Source of the DNA: Caulobacter segnis
GTDB lineage: Bacteria > Pseudomonadota > Alphaproteobacteria > Caulobacterales > Caulobacteraceae
Assembly (NCBI RefSeq): GCF_029543125.1
Contig: NZ_JARQWW010000003.1
Span: 310,001 to 374,000, forward strand
Reading direction: 5' to 3'
Length of the DNA: 64,000 bases
Of this stretch, positions 44,764-53,652 are shown one piece after another (position 1 is the stretch's first letter; every line of letters begins with the position of its first letter). Made by a program: the position numbers and the translations under genes. The notes under the pieces are model-generated. The model searched no databases, had not been told where the DNA came from, and worked only from the letters and a program-made list of their open reading frames with translations.

Positions 44764-46893
44764 AGGTCTTTCGAGTACTCGGATCAGTGGGCGGCGTCTT
44801 AGCACGCGGCTTCCACGGGCTCCTAGTGCGGCGGACCTGATCGCCTGGCTCCGGGCTGAAGCGGCGGCGCAGGCGGGGCGGGCCATGCTGTGGGCGCCGG
44901 TGGCGCTGGGGCTTGGCGCGGCGACCTATCTGGCCCTGCCGATCGAGCCCTCCCTGCCGTGGATGGGCGTCTTGTTCAGCGCGACGCTTGGCGCAGCCTT
45001 GCTCGCCCGCAGGCGGGGTATGAGGGGCGCCGCCTTGCTGATCCTGCTGGCGGCGTTCGTGGGCGGCATGTTCGCTGGAACGGTGCGCACCCAGCGCGTG
45101 GCCGCTCCGATCATCAGCGAGGCGGATGGCCCGCGCCGGATCGAGGGCTGGGTGATCGACGTGGCGAGCCCGGGCGTCAGCGGCGGCCGGATCCTGATCG
45201 CGCCGGTGTTCATATCCGGCGTGGCGCCCTCTGACCTGCCGCACCGCATCCGCGTGACCGTGGCGCGCGAGGCGGTGATCGGGCCGGGGGAGGTGGTCAC
45301 CTTCCGCGCCATGGTCGGGCCGCCCCCGCCGCCGGCCAGCCCCGGCGCCTATGACTTCGCGCGCGACGCCTGGTTCGACGCCGTGGGCGGCGTCGGCTTC
45401 TCCCGCGAGGCGCCGATGTTCACTCAGCTGGAGCCGCCGCCTTGGCGGCTGAGGCTGGTGATGAAGATCAACGCCCTGCGCTGGGCCTTGGCGAGCAGGA
45501 TCGTGCGGTCCATGGAGCCGGAATCCGGCGCCATCGCCGCCGCCATGGTCACGGGGCACGAAGCCTGGATCACGGAGGAGCAGACCGAGGCCATGCGCGC
45601 CTCGGGCCTGGCGCACATCCTGTCGATCAGCGGCATGCATATGGCCATCGTCGGCGGCTTTGTCTTCGCGGCGGTGCGAGTGAGTGTCGCGGCCTTGCCG
45701 TGGCTGGCGCTGCGGGTTTCCGGGAAGAAGATCGCCGCGGTCGCCGGGCTGGCGGCCATCGGGCTCTATCTGGTGATCTCCGGCGCGCCCGCGCCGGCCG
45801 AGCGCGCGGCGATCACGGGAGCGGTCGCCTTCCTGGCCATACTGTTCGACCGCCGCGCCATCAGCCGCACGCCCTGGCCATCGCGGCCCTGGCGATCCTC
45901 ATCGCCCAGCCGGAGGCGGCGGCCTCTCCGGGCTTCCAGATGTCCTTTTCCGCCACGGCCGCCTTGGTGGCGTTGGTGGAGGCGTGGCGGCCGCCGGCGC
46001 GCGAGATTTCGGTGCCCTGGCCGATCCGCGCCGCTCAGGCCGTGGGGGCGTGGCTGGCCGTCAGCGTCGGGGTGAGCTTCGTGGCCGGCATGGCCACCGC
46101 GCCCTTCGCCATGCAGCACTTCAACCGCGTGGCCATGTGGGGCTTGCCGGCCAATCTGCTGACCGCCCCGCTGTCGTCCTTCATCATCATGCCGTTCCTG
46201 GCGATCGGCGCGGTGCTGACCCCGCTGGGCCTGGGCGGCCCGTTCTTGGCCGTGGCCGGGTGGGGCGTCGACATGATGACCACCCTGGCGGTCTGGTTCG
46301 GGACCGCGCCTGGCGCCGACGCCCTGGTCCCCAGCGCCCCGAGCGCCGCCCTGCCGGCCGCCTTCATGGGCGTGATGATCCTGTGCCTTTGGAAGGGACG
46401 GCTGCGTTGGGTCGGCTTGCCGCTGTCGCTGGCGGTTCTCCTGTGGCCGCGACCGGCGGCTCCCGACGCCTGGATCGAGGCGGAGGGCGCGGCGGCCGCC
46501 GTTCGCCTGGGCGGGGAGGGTGTCCTGCTGCGGCCGGAGGCGCGAAGGTTCGGCGCCGAATTCTGGATGAGGCGTCGCGGCCTGACGGAATTGACGGATA
46601 AGCATATGTACATATGTAGTCGCTATACATGTCTGCCGAGGCAGGATGCGCCGGTCCGCATGGCGGCGAGCTGGACGCGTCGGGCGCCCAAGCTTGAAGC
46701 GCTCTGCGCCGGGGCTGAGGTGGTTGTGCTGAGAGGTGTGCAGCCCGCGCTTCCAAGCGCATGTGACGGTGTTCTCATTCTCGACGCCGAGCATTTCGCA
46801 GCCGGCGGCTCCGCCGAACTTTATCGAACGCCGCAGGGTTGGCGGATCGTCTGGGCGCAGCCGCTCAGAGGAAAACGGCCCTGGGTGCGGTGA
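44723..46893 (+). pseudogene. comEC: ComEC/Rec2 competence protein gene, split by a one-base frameshift
   Basis: ComEC forms the inner-membrane channel for DNA uptake in natural transformation. Two frames together give a full-length protein. The first (44723 to about 45866) has N-terminal helices, a DUF4131-like domain and the Competence-domain motif HILSISGMHMAIVGG. The second (about 45866-46893) continues HALAIAALAILIAQPEAAAS, membrane helices and the C-terminal domain ending RGKRPWVR. The switch lies in AGCCGCAC at 45863-45870, where one base seems missing. No slippery heptamer is visible. Both halves look intact, so this is a recent mutation or a sequence error. The start is uncertain (GTG 44723 or 44744, both overlapping gltX). 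Confidence 0.8.
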
Positions 46894-46907
46894 GCGCCCA
46901 GGGCCGT
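46871..46907 (-). terminator. terminator of lexA overlapping the comEC stop
   Basis: ACGGCCCTGGG (46875-46885) and CCCAGGGCCGT (46897-46907) form an 11-base stem. On the minus strand it is followed by TTTTCC, so it terminates lexA. The comEC stop codon (46891-46893) lies in the loop; the plus strand has no T-run. Confidence 0.75.
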
Positions 46908-46932
46908 CAAAACTTCCAGAAGAGCGAAGGGC

Positions 46933-47634
46933 TCAGTGGTAGCGGCGGATCAGGCCGACCAGCTTGCCCTGCACCTGAACCTGATCGGGACCGAAGATGC
47001 GGGTCTCATAGGCCGGGTTGGCGGCCTCCAGAGCGATGGAGGCGCCCTTCTTGCGCAGGCGCTTCAGGGTGGCTTCCTCGCCCATCACCAAGGCCACGAC
47101 GATCTCGCCCGAGGTGGCGGTGTCGCCTCGGCGGATGACGACGTAGTCGCCATCCAGGATGCCGGCGTTGATCATGGAGTCGCCCTGGACCTCCAGAACA
47201 TAGTGCTCGCCAGCGCCCAACATGCTCTCCGGCACGGTCAGGCGGTCACGCTCGTGCTGGATGGCCTCGATCGGCACGCCGGCGGCGATGCGGCCGAGCA
47301 CCGGCAGTTCGCGGACGTCGTTGGCGACCATCGGCTCTGGCGCGGCCAGATGCGGCGTGCCTTCGATGACTTCGGGGCGGAAAGCGCCGCGTCCCTTGGG
47401 GGGAGCCGAGGTCGTGGCCTGCGACGGCAGCTTCACGACTTCCAGCGCGCGGGCCCGATGCGGCAGGCGGCGCAGGAAGCCACGCTCCTCCAGCGCCGTG
47501 ATCAGGCGGTGGATGCCTGACTTGGACGCCAGATCCAGCGCCTCCTTCATCTCGTCGAAGGACGGGGACACGCCGGTCTCCTTGATGCGTTCATGAATGA
47601 ACATCAGGAGCTCGTGCTGCTTGCGGGTCAGCAT
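46933..47634 (-). CDS. lexA: SOS repressor LexA
   Basis: LexA represses DNA-damage genes and cleaves itself when RecA is activated. The 233-residue protein has an N-terminal winged helix ([20 protein letters not shown], then [20 protein letters not shown]), a linker, and a C-terminal peptidase domain. Cleavage should occur at Ala118-Gly119 in RIAAGVP. The catalytic pair is Ser153 (QGDSMINAG) and Lys191 (ATLKRL). A LexA box lies 49-63 bases upstream, so it should repress itself. Confidence 0.97.
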   Translation of the reverse strand: MLTRKQHELLMFIHERIKETGVSPSFDEMKEALDLASKSGIHRLITALEERGFLRRLPHRARALEVVKLPSQATTSAPPKGRGAFRPEVIEGTPHLAAPEPMVANDVRELPVLGRIAAGVPIEAIQHERDRLTVPESMLGAGEHYVLEVQGDSMINAGILDGDYVVIRRGDTATSGEIVVALVMGEEATLKRLRKKGASIALEAANPAYETRIFGPDQVQVQGKLVGLIRRYH

Positions 47635-47682
47635 GGATCAGCCTCACGGGAGCTGCGGAACAAACCGCTAACACATGAGGAT

Positions 47683-47697
47683 GTTCTCTAGGCGTTC
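47683..47697 (-). promoter_or_regulatory. LexA (SOS) box at lexA
   Basis: Plus-strand GTTCTCTAGGCGTTC is a perfect GTTC-N7-GTTC, the LexA operator of alphaproteobacteria. It overlaps the putative -10 element of lexA, fitting autorepression. Confidence 0.88.
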
Positions 47698-47711
47698 TTG
47701 GTTAGTGTCAA
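47685..47711 (-). promoter_or_regulatory. candidate lexA promoter
   Basis: On the minus strand, TTGACA (plus-strand 47706-47711) and CCTAGAGA (plus-strand 47685-47692) resemble the -35 and -10 of the Caulobacter housekeeping promoter. The LexA box covers the -10. A TTAG-N7-TTAA at 47702-47716 is one mismatch from a CtrA site and overlaps the -35; this is weak evidence. Confidence 0.55.
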
Positions 47712-47733
47712 GTTAACAAGAACGCCGCTCGGA

Positions 47734-48522
47734 TCAGCCAAGCAGGGCCTTGGTCGCGGTCATCACATCGTCCTGACGCATCAGGCTTTCGCCCACCAGC
47801 ATCGCCTTGGCGCCGGCGGTTTCCATGCGCCGGGCGTCGTCAGCGGTGAACAGGCCGCTCTCGGTGACCAACAGCGCGTCTTGCGGGGCCAGGGGGAACA
47901 GGCGCTCGGTGACGGCGAGGTCGACCACGAAGCTCTTCAGATCGCGGTTGTTCACGCCGACCAGTGTCGAGCCCAGCTTGCCGGCCCGCTCCATCTCGGC
48001 CTCGTCATGGACCTCGACCAGGGCGTCCATGCCCAGACGCGCGGCCTCGGACATCAGCTCGCCGGCCAGCACGTCGTCGATCATCGCCAGGATCACCAGG
48101 ATGGCGTCGGCGCCGAGGGCCCGTGATTCGGCCACCTGCCAGGGATCGACCAGGAAGTCCTTGCGGATGGCCGGCAGGGCCACAGCTTCACGCGCAGCCA
48201 CCAGATAGGCGTCATCGCCCTGGAAGCTGGGGCCGTCGGTCAGCACGGAAAGGCAGGCCGCGCCGCCCGCCTCATAGGCGCGAGCCAGGGCGGGGGGATC
48301 GAAATCCGCCCGGATCAGTCCCTTGGACGGCGAGGCCTTCTTGATCTCGGCGATCAGGGACAGGCGGCCGGGCGCGTGCTTGGCCTCCAGCGCGGCGCGG
48401 AAGCCCCGAGTCGGCGAGGCGGCCTTGGCGGCGGCGTCCACATCGGCCTGGCTGCGTACGGCTTTGCGGCCGGCCACGTCCTCGCGCTTGTAGGCGGCGA
48501 TCTTGGCGAGGATGTCGGTCAT
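47734..48522 (-). CDS. trpC: indole-3-glycerol phosphate synthase
   Basis: TrpC closes the indole ring in tryptophan synthesis. The 262-residue TIM-barrel protein has [20 protein letters not shown] (catalytic lysines), [31 protein letters not shown] and [10 protein letters not shown]. It lacks a fused TrpF domain. The start overlaps the trpD stop by one base. It is the last gene of trpGDC and lies upstream of the lexA promoter region. Confidence 0.96.
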   Translation of the reverse strand: MTDILAKIAAYKREDVAGRKAVRSQADVDAAAKAASPTRGFRAALEAKHAPGRLSLIAEIKKASPSKGLIRADFDPPALARAYEAGGAACLSVLTDGPSFQGDDAYLVAAREAVALPAIRKDFLVDPWQVAESRALGADAILVILAMIDDVLAGELMSEAARLGMDALVEVHDEAEMERAGKLGSTLVGVNNRDLKSFVVDLAVTERLFPLAPQDALLVTESGLFTADDARRMETAGAKAMLVGESLMRQDDVMTATKALLG

Positions 48523-49532
48523 CAGGCGGTCGCTTCAATAAGGGCGGCGAGGGCGTTCTTGGCGCGGCCGTCGTCAATCACGTCGGCGGCGCGCTCGACC
48601 CCTTCGGCCAGGGTCTCCACCTGCTCGCCCACCAGGAAGGCGGCGGCGGCGTTCAGCAGCACGATGTCGCGATAGGCGCCGCGCTTGCCGTCCAGCAGCT
48701 CCAGCAGGGCCATCGCGTTCTGCTCCGGCGTGCCGCCGGTCAGGTCGGCCAGGGCGGCGCGGGGCAGGCCGACGGCCTCGGGCGTGATGGTGAAGTGGCG
48801 CACGCGTCCTTCGCTCCACTCGCAGACGACGCTGTCGCCCGTGGTGGTCAGCTCATCCATCCCCGAACCATGGACCGTCCAGGCCCGCTTGGCGCCCAGC
48901 GCGCCCAGCACGCGGGCCAACGGCTCCACCAGGCGCGGGTCATAGACGCCGAGCACCTGACGGGTCGCCCCGGCCGGGTTCGACAACGGGCCCAGCAGGT
49001 TGAAGATGGTGCGGAAGCCGAGCTCCGCGCGGATCGGTGTCACATGCCGCATGGCCCCGTGATGAGCCGGGGCGAACATGAAGCAGATGTTGGCGGTCTC
49101 CAGCGCCTCGCGCTGCTTGGCAGCGCCGGCGTCGATCTTCACGCCCAGCGCGGTCAGCACATCAGCCGTGCCGGAACGGGAGGAGATGGCGCGGTTGCCG
49201 TGCTTGGCGACCTTCAGACCGCCGCCGGCCGCCACGAAGGCCACGGCTGTGGAGACGTTGTAGGTGTGCAGACCGTCGCCGCCGGTGCCGCACACGTCGA
49301 TCACCTCGAACGGGTGATCCAGCATGGTGGCGGCGCGGCGCATGGCGCGGGCGCAGGCGGCGATCTCGCCGATGGATTCGCCGCGCAGGCGCATGGCGGT
49401 GACGGCGGCGGCCACCTGCGGGCCTGTCGGCTCTCCACGCAGGCAGGCGGCGAAGAAGGTCTCGGCGTCGCTTTCCGAAAGCGTCTGACCGTCCGCCAGC
49501 TTGGCCAGCAGCGGCTTGAAGGCGTCAGACAT
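48522..49532 (-). CDS. trpD: anthranilate phosphoribosyltransferase
   Basis: TrpD transfers the phosphoribosyl group to anthranilate. The 336-residue protein has the PRPP loop [40 protein letters not shown], and [20 protein letters not shown]. It is not fused to trpG, unlike in E. coli. It overlaps trpG by 8 bases and trpC by 1 base, so the three genes form one operon. Confidence 0.97.
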   Translation of the reverse strand: MSDAFKPLLAKLADGQTLSESDAETFFAACLRGEPTGPQVAAAVTAMRLRGESIGEIAACARAMRRAATMLDHPFEVIDVCGTGGDGLHTYNVSTAVAFVAAGGGLKVAKHGNRAISSRSGTADVLTALGVKIDAGAAKQREALETANICFMFAPAHHGAMRHVTPIRAELGFRTIFNLLGPLSNPAGATRQVLGVYDPRLVEPLARVLGALGAKRAWTVHGSGMDELTTTGDSVVCEWSEGRVRHFTITPEAVGLPRAALADLTGGTPEQNAMALLELLDGKRGAYRDIVLLNAAAAFLVGEQVETLAEGVERAADVIDDGRAKNALAALIEATA

Positions 49533-50121
49533 AGGTGGTCGGGTTCCGGTTGACGCCGGCCAGGTCGAGGAAGTTGGCCAGAAGCTGATGGCCGCCCTCG
49601 GTGGCGATGGATTCGGGGTGGAACTGCACGCCGTGGACGGGGCGGGTCTTGTGCTGCACGCCCATGATCTCGCCGTCGTCGGTCCAGGCGGTGACCTCCA
49701 GCTCGTCCGGCAGGGTCGCCTTATCGATCGCCAGGCTGTGATAGCGGGTGGCCGTGAAGCCGTCCGGCAGATCCTTGAACAGGCCCTTGTCGGTGTGGCG
49801 GATCTGGCTGGTCTTGCCGTGCATGATGGACTTGGCGCGGATCACGTCGCCGCCATAGGCCTCGCCGATGGCCTGGTGGCCGAGGCAGACGCCCAGGATC
49901 GGCATGTCTTCCGGTGCGGCGCGCAGAATCGGCAGGCAGATGCCGGCCTGGGCCGGGGCTTTCGGGCCCGGTGAAAGCAGAATCGCCGACGGCTTCAGGG
50001 CCAGGGCCTCCTGCACCGTCAGGGCGTCATTGCGATGCACGACCGTCTGCGCCCCAAGCTCGTTCAGATAGTGAACGAGGTTGTAGGTGAAGCTGTCGTA
50101 GTTATCGATGACGAGGATCAT
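49525..50121 (-). CDS. trpG: anthranilate synthase component II (glutamine amidotransferase)
   Basis: TrpG supplies ammonia from glutamine to TrpE. The 198-residue class I amidotransferase has the nucleophile Cys79 in [15 protein letters not shown] and the His-Glu pair in [13 protein letters not shown] near residue 170. It may also serve p-aminobenzoate synthase, as TrpG does in some bacteria. It is the first gene of trpGDC; trpE lies 2 kb away behind two plus-strand genes. Confidence 0.96.
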   Translation of the reverse strand: MILVIDNYDSFTYNLVHYLNELGAQTVVHRNDALTVQEALALKPSAILLSPGPKAPAQAGICLPILRAAPEDMPILGVCLGHQAIGEAYGGDVIRAKSIMHGKTSQIRHTDKGLFKDLPDGFTATRYHSLAIDKATLPDELEVTAWTDDGEIMGVQHKTRPVHGVQFHPESIATEGGHQLLANFLDLAGVNRNPTTYV

Positions 50122-50202
50122 GCGCCGCCTTTCACTAGGCGTGCATGTAGTCCCTCACGAGGCTTCTCGCCAAGCATTTGCGACTCGCGCATCCTTAACG
50201 TC

Positions 50203-50442
50203 ATGTCCGTCCGACAACCCGCGATAGATCCTGCCGCCATGGCCTATGCGAGAGGCCTGCTGAAGTCGCCCATGCGGCAGGAGCAGGTGTGGCCGGCCTT
50301 GGCCGCGGCGGCCTTCGCGGCGCTCTGCGCCTTGGCCTTCGTGGTGGCCATGGTGCTGGCGCCGCCGGTGATCACCGAACGCCTGCCCAAGGACACCCTG
50401 GCGAACGACGCTTCGCCCGTGGACCCCGCCAAGCCGCTCTGA
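50203..50442 (+). CDS. small single-helix membrane protein
   Basis: The 79-residue product has a hydrophobic segment at about residues 31-52 (for example AAAAFAALCALAFVVAMVLA), a basic N-terminus and a short acidic/proline C-terminal tail. The ATG at 50203 is the best start after the trpG promoter region; ATG 50239 is an alternative. It is divergent from trpG. I do not recognise a family, but codon use is like its neighbours. It is probably real but of unknown function. Confidence 0.6.
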   Translation: MSVRQPAIDPAAMAYARGLLKSPMRQEQVWPALAAAAFAALCALAFVVAMVLAPPVITERLPKDTLANDASPVDPAKPL

Positions 50443-50557
50443 ATCGGGCGAAGGCGCCTGATGAACAGGCGCCGTAACGCTGGTTTTGAAAACCCGTGAT
50501 CCGTGCATTGTAGGCGTCGCGATCCACGCCTTTGATCCGGACATCAAGGGGGACCTC

Positions 50558-52120
50558 ATGGGCATTTCGCGTCGGCGTTTCTTGAGTGCGGTGGGGCAGG
50601 CGGGCGGCTACGGCGCGCTCTACACGACCATGATGGGCATGGGCCTGCTGGCCGCGCCCAGGGCCTATGCCGGAACCCCGAAGCTGCCGGCCGGCTCAGG
50701 CGCGGGCAAGAAAGTAGCGGTGCTCGGCGGCGGGATCGCCGGCCTGGTCGCCGCCTACGAGCTCAGGAAAGGCGGCTATGAGGTCACGGTCCTGGAGGCC
50801 CGCGATCGCCCGGGCGGCCGCTGCTGGTCCATCCGCGGCGGCGACCGCATCCAGCAGATCGGCCGGCCGGATCAGGTGGTGGAGTGGGAGCGGGGCAGGC
50901 ACCACTACTTCAACGCCGGCCCGGCCCGCATTCCGCAATGGCACCACGCCATCATCGGCTATTGCCAGGAGCTGGGCGTGCCGCTGGAAGTGCTGGTCAA
51001 CGCCAACCGCTCCGCCAAGCTCTTCTTCAACGGCAAGGTGACGACCGAGAGCCAGGCGGTGAACGACACCCGCGGCGTCTTCGCCGAGCTGCTTTCAAAG
51101 GCCATCGGCAAAGGCTCCCTGGATCAGGAGCTGACTGGGGTCGATAAGCAGATGCTGCTCGACTATCTGGCGGCTTACGGCGACCTCTCGGCCAGCCACA
51201 CCTATACCGGCTCGGTCCGCTCCGTCTTCACCCAGGCGCCGGGCGCCTACGCCCGACCCGCCATCCCCGGCGCGTCGCTCAAGCTGCAGGACATGATGTC
51301 ATCGCGCTTCTGGGGGGCGAGCCTGATCTTCGAGGAGATCACGGAGATGCAGGCGACCATGCTGGAGCCCGTGGGCGGCATGGACCGCATCGCCTACGCC
51401 CTCTACGAGCCGGTGAAGTCGTCCGTCCGCTTCGGCGCCGTCGTGAAGAAGATCGGCAAGGCGGGGAAGGGCGTCCGCATCGTCTATGACGAGGCGGGTG
51501 CTGAGAAGGCGCTCGACGCCGACTACTGCATCGTCACCATCCCCCTGCCGGTTCTAGCCAAGATCCCGTCCGACTTCGCGCCGGAGGTGAAGCAGGCCAT
51601 CGCCTCGGCCCACTATGAGCCGGGCACCAAGGTCGCCTGGCAGAGCCGGCGGTTCTGGGAGCAGGATGATTTCCAGTACGGCGGCCTGGGCTGGACCGAC
51701 GAGGAGAGCGAAGTCGTCTGGTACCCCAGCGGCGGCTTCGGCGAGAAGACCGGCGTCATCGTCGGCGCCTACTCGATCGGCTTCTCCGGCCCGGAGAACC
51801 GCCTGAAGTTCGAGGCCAAGTCCTTCGACGACCGCTTCGCCCTGTCACGCAAGGTGATCGAGACGTTCCACCCCGGGCGGGGAAAGGAGCTGATGCTGCC
51901 CGCCACGGTGTCCTGGCGTCAGACGGCCTTCAACGAGGGCGTGGCCGTGGGCTGGCGCGAGGAGCAGCGCTCCACCGACTACGCCACGCTCAGCAAGCCG
52001 GACGGCCCGTTCTACTTCGCGGGCGAGCACATGAGCTATCTCAACGCCTGGCAGGAGGGCGCGGCCCTGTCCGCCCAGGAGAGCGTGACCGCCATCCACA
52101 AGCGCGCCACGGCCGCCTAG
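50558..52120 (+). CDS. Tat-exported FAD-dependent amine/amino-acid oxidase
   Basis: The 520-residue protein starts MGISRRRFLSAVGQAGG, a twin-arginine signal, followed by a hydrophobic stretch ending ARAYAG-like APRAYAG. The flavin fold is VAVLGGGIAGLVAAYELRKG (about 53-72), followed by LEARDRPGGRCWSIRGGDR. The C-terminal FAD motif is PFYFAGEHMSYLNAWQEGAA. This is the flavin monoamine/L-amino-acid oxidase type, acting in the periplasm. The substrate is unknown; its place between trpE and trpG makes aromatic substrates worth testing. It overlaps trpE by 4 bases, convergent. Confidence 0.85.
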   Translation: MGISRRRFLSAVGQAGGYGALYTTMMGMGLLAAPRAYAGTPKLPAGSGAGKKVAVLGGGIAGLVAAYELRKGGYEVTVLEARDRPGGRCWSIRGGDRIQQIGRPDQVVEWERGRHHYFNAGPARIPQWHHAIIGYCQELGVPLEVLVNANRSAKLFFNGKVTTESQAVNDTRGVFAELLSKAIGKGSLDQELTGVDKQMLLDYLAAYGDLSASHTYTGSVRSVFTQAPGAYARPAIPGASLKLQDMMSSRFWGASLIFEEITEMQATMLEPVGGMDRIAYALYEPVKSSVRFGAVVKKIGKAGKGVRIVYDEAGAEKALDADYCIVTIPLPVLAKIPSDFAPEVKQAIASAHYEPGTKVAWQSRRFWEQDDFQYGGLGWTDEESEVVWYPSGGFGEKTGVIVGAYSIGFSGPENRLKFEAKSFDDRFALSRKVIETFHPGRGKELMLPATVSWRQTAFNEGVAVGWREEQRSTDYATLSKPDGPFYFAGEHMSYLNAWQEGAALSAQESVTAIHKRATAA

Positions 52121-53652
52121 GCGAAGCGCCAGGCTTCCTCGGCGGCGCGCTTCAGGGCGCGGGACTTGTTGAGGGTCTCGTCGTACTCGGCGTCCGGGTC
52201 GCTGTCGGCCACGACGCCGCCGCCCGCCTGGACGTAGAGCACGCCGTCCTTCACCAGACCGGTGCGCAGGACGATGCAGGTGTCCACCGAGCCGTCGGAG
52301 CCGAAGTAGCCCACGGCCCCGGCATAGCCGACGCCGCGCTTCTCGATCTCCAGCTCGTCGATGATCTCCATGGCCCGCACCTTCGGCGCGCCGGAGACCG
52401 TGCCGGCGGGCAGGGCGGCCATCAGCACGTCCACCGGGTCCAGGCCGTCAGGGGCGTCGCCCTCGACGTTGGAGACGATGTGCATCACGTGGCTGTAGCG
52501 CTCGATGACGAAGCTCTGGGTCACGCGTACCGTCATGCCCTTGGACGGCGCATCGGCGGCGTTGGAGCCTTCGTCGCGCAGCATGGCTACGCGGCCCACA
52601 TCGTTGCGGCCGAGGTCGAGCAGCATCAGGTGCTCCGACCGCTCCTTCGGATCGGCGAGCAGCTCCTGCTCCAGCGCCAGGTCCTCTTCCGGCGTCTTGC
52701 CGCGCGGGCGGGTGCCGGCGATGGGGCGGATGGTGATCTTGCCGTCGCGCAGGCGGACCATGACCTCGGGGCTCGACCCGGCCATCTGGAAGTCGCCGAA
52801 GTTCAGGAAGAACATGAACGGCGACGGATTGGTCCGGCGCAGCGAGCGGTACAGCGCCAGCGGCTCCAGCTCGAACGGCGCGCTGAAGCGATGGCTGGGC
52901 ACCACCTGGAAGATGTCGCCGGCCCGGATGTAGTCCTTGGCCTTCTCCACCACGCCAGCGTAGTCGGCGCGGCTGACCTTGGTCTCGAAAGCCGGCTGTT
53001 CGCGCGGGGCGTGGGGTTCGCTGCGCGGCAGCGGCTCGCGCAGGTCGTTCATCACCGCCAGCAGGCGCGCCTTGGCGGCGTCATAGGCCGTCTGGGCGGA
53101 GCCGCCGTCCGGCCGCACGCTGGTCACCAGGATGATTTCCTGGGCGATGGCGTCGAACACCGCGACGATGGACGGGCGGGTCATGATCCCGTCCGGCAGG
53201 CCCAGACTGTCGGGATTGATGTCCGGCAGATGCTCGGCCAGACGCACCATGTCGTAGCCGACCGCGCCGAACAGGCCGGCGGCCATGGGCGGCAGGCCCG
53301 CGGGCAGCGGAATGCGGTTGGCGGCGACCAGGTCGCGCAGGCTTTCCAGCGCGCCGGCGCTTTGCGGCATGAAGGACCCGGCCGCGACAGCATCCCAGCC
53401 CTCGGCGATCTCGGCCTTGTCGCCATGGCAGCGCCAGACGAGGTCGGGGTTCATCGCCACGATGGAGTAGCGGTCGCGGTGCTTGCCGCCTTCCACCGAC
53501 TCGAAAAGGAAGGCGTAGGGGCGGCCGCCCGCGATCTTCATATAGGCGGAGACCGGGGTCTCCAGGTCGTCGATCAGACGCGTCCAGACGACTTGAGGTC
53601 TGCCGGCGTCATAAGCCTCGGCGAAGGGGCTGAACGCCGGCTCGAAACTCAT
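52117..53652 (-). CDS. trpE: anthranilate synthase component I
   Basis: TrpE makes anthranilate from chorismate. The 511-residue protein has a regulatory N-terminal domain and a chorismate-binding domain with GDIFQVVPSHRFSAPFE, SPEVMVRLRDGKITIRPIAG and TVSGAPKVRAMEIIDELE. It starts 4 bases inside the ppiD stop, so it is transcribed with ppiD. I see no leader peptide or attenuator at its start. It is separated from trpGDC by two plus-strand genes. Confidence 0.96.
   Translation of the reverse strand: MSFEPAFSPFAEAYDAGRPQVVWTRLIDDLETPVSAYMKIAGGRPYAFLFESVEGGKHRDRYSIVAMNPDLVWRCHGDKAEIAEGWDAVAAGSFMPQSAGALESLRDLVAANRIPLPAGLPPMAAGLFGAVGYDMVRLAEHLPDINPDSLGLPDGIMTRPSIVAVFDAIAQEIILVTSVRPDGGSAQTAYDAAKARLLAVMNDLREPLPRSEPHAPREQPAFETKVSRADYAGVVEKAKDYIRAGDIFQVVPSHRFSAPFELEPLALYRSLRRTNPSPFMFFLNFGDFQMAGSSPEVMVRLRDGKITIRPIAGTRPRGKTPEEDLALEQELLADPKERSEHLMLLDLGRNDVGRVAMLRDEGSNAADAPSKGMTVRVTQSFVIERYSHVMHIVSNVEGDAPDGLDPVDVLMAALPAGTVSGAPKVRAMEIIDELEIEKRGVGYAGAVGYFGSDGSVDTCIVLRTGLVKDGVLYVQAGGGVVADSDPDAEYDETLNKSRALKRAAEEAWRFA

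Noticed and set aside
45860-45875. Programmed frameshift in comEC
   Set aside because: No slippery heptamer or stimulatory structure is visible; a mutation or sequence error is simpler.
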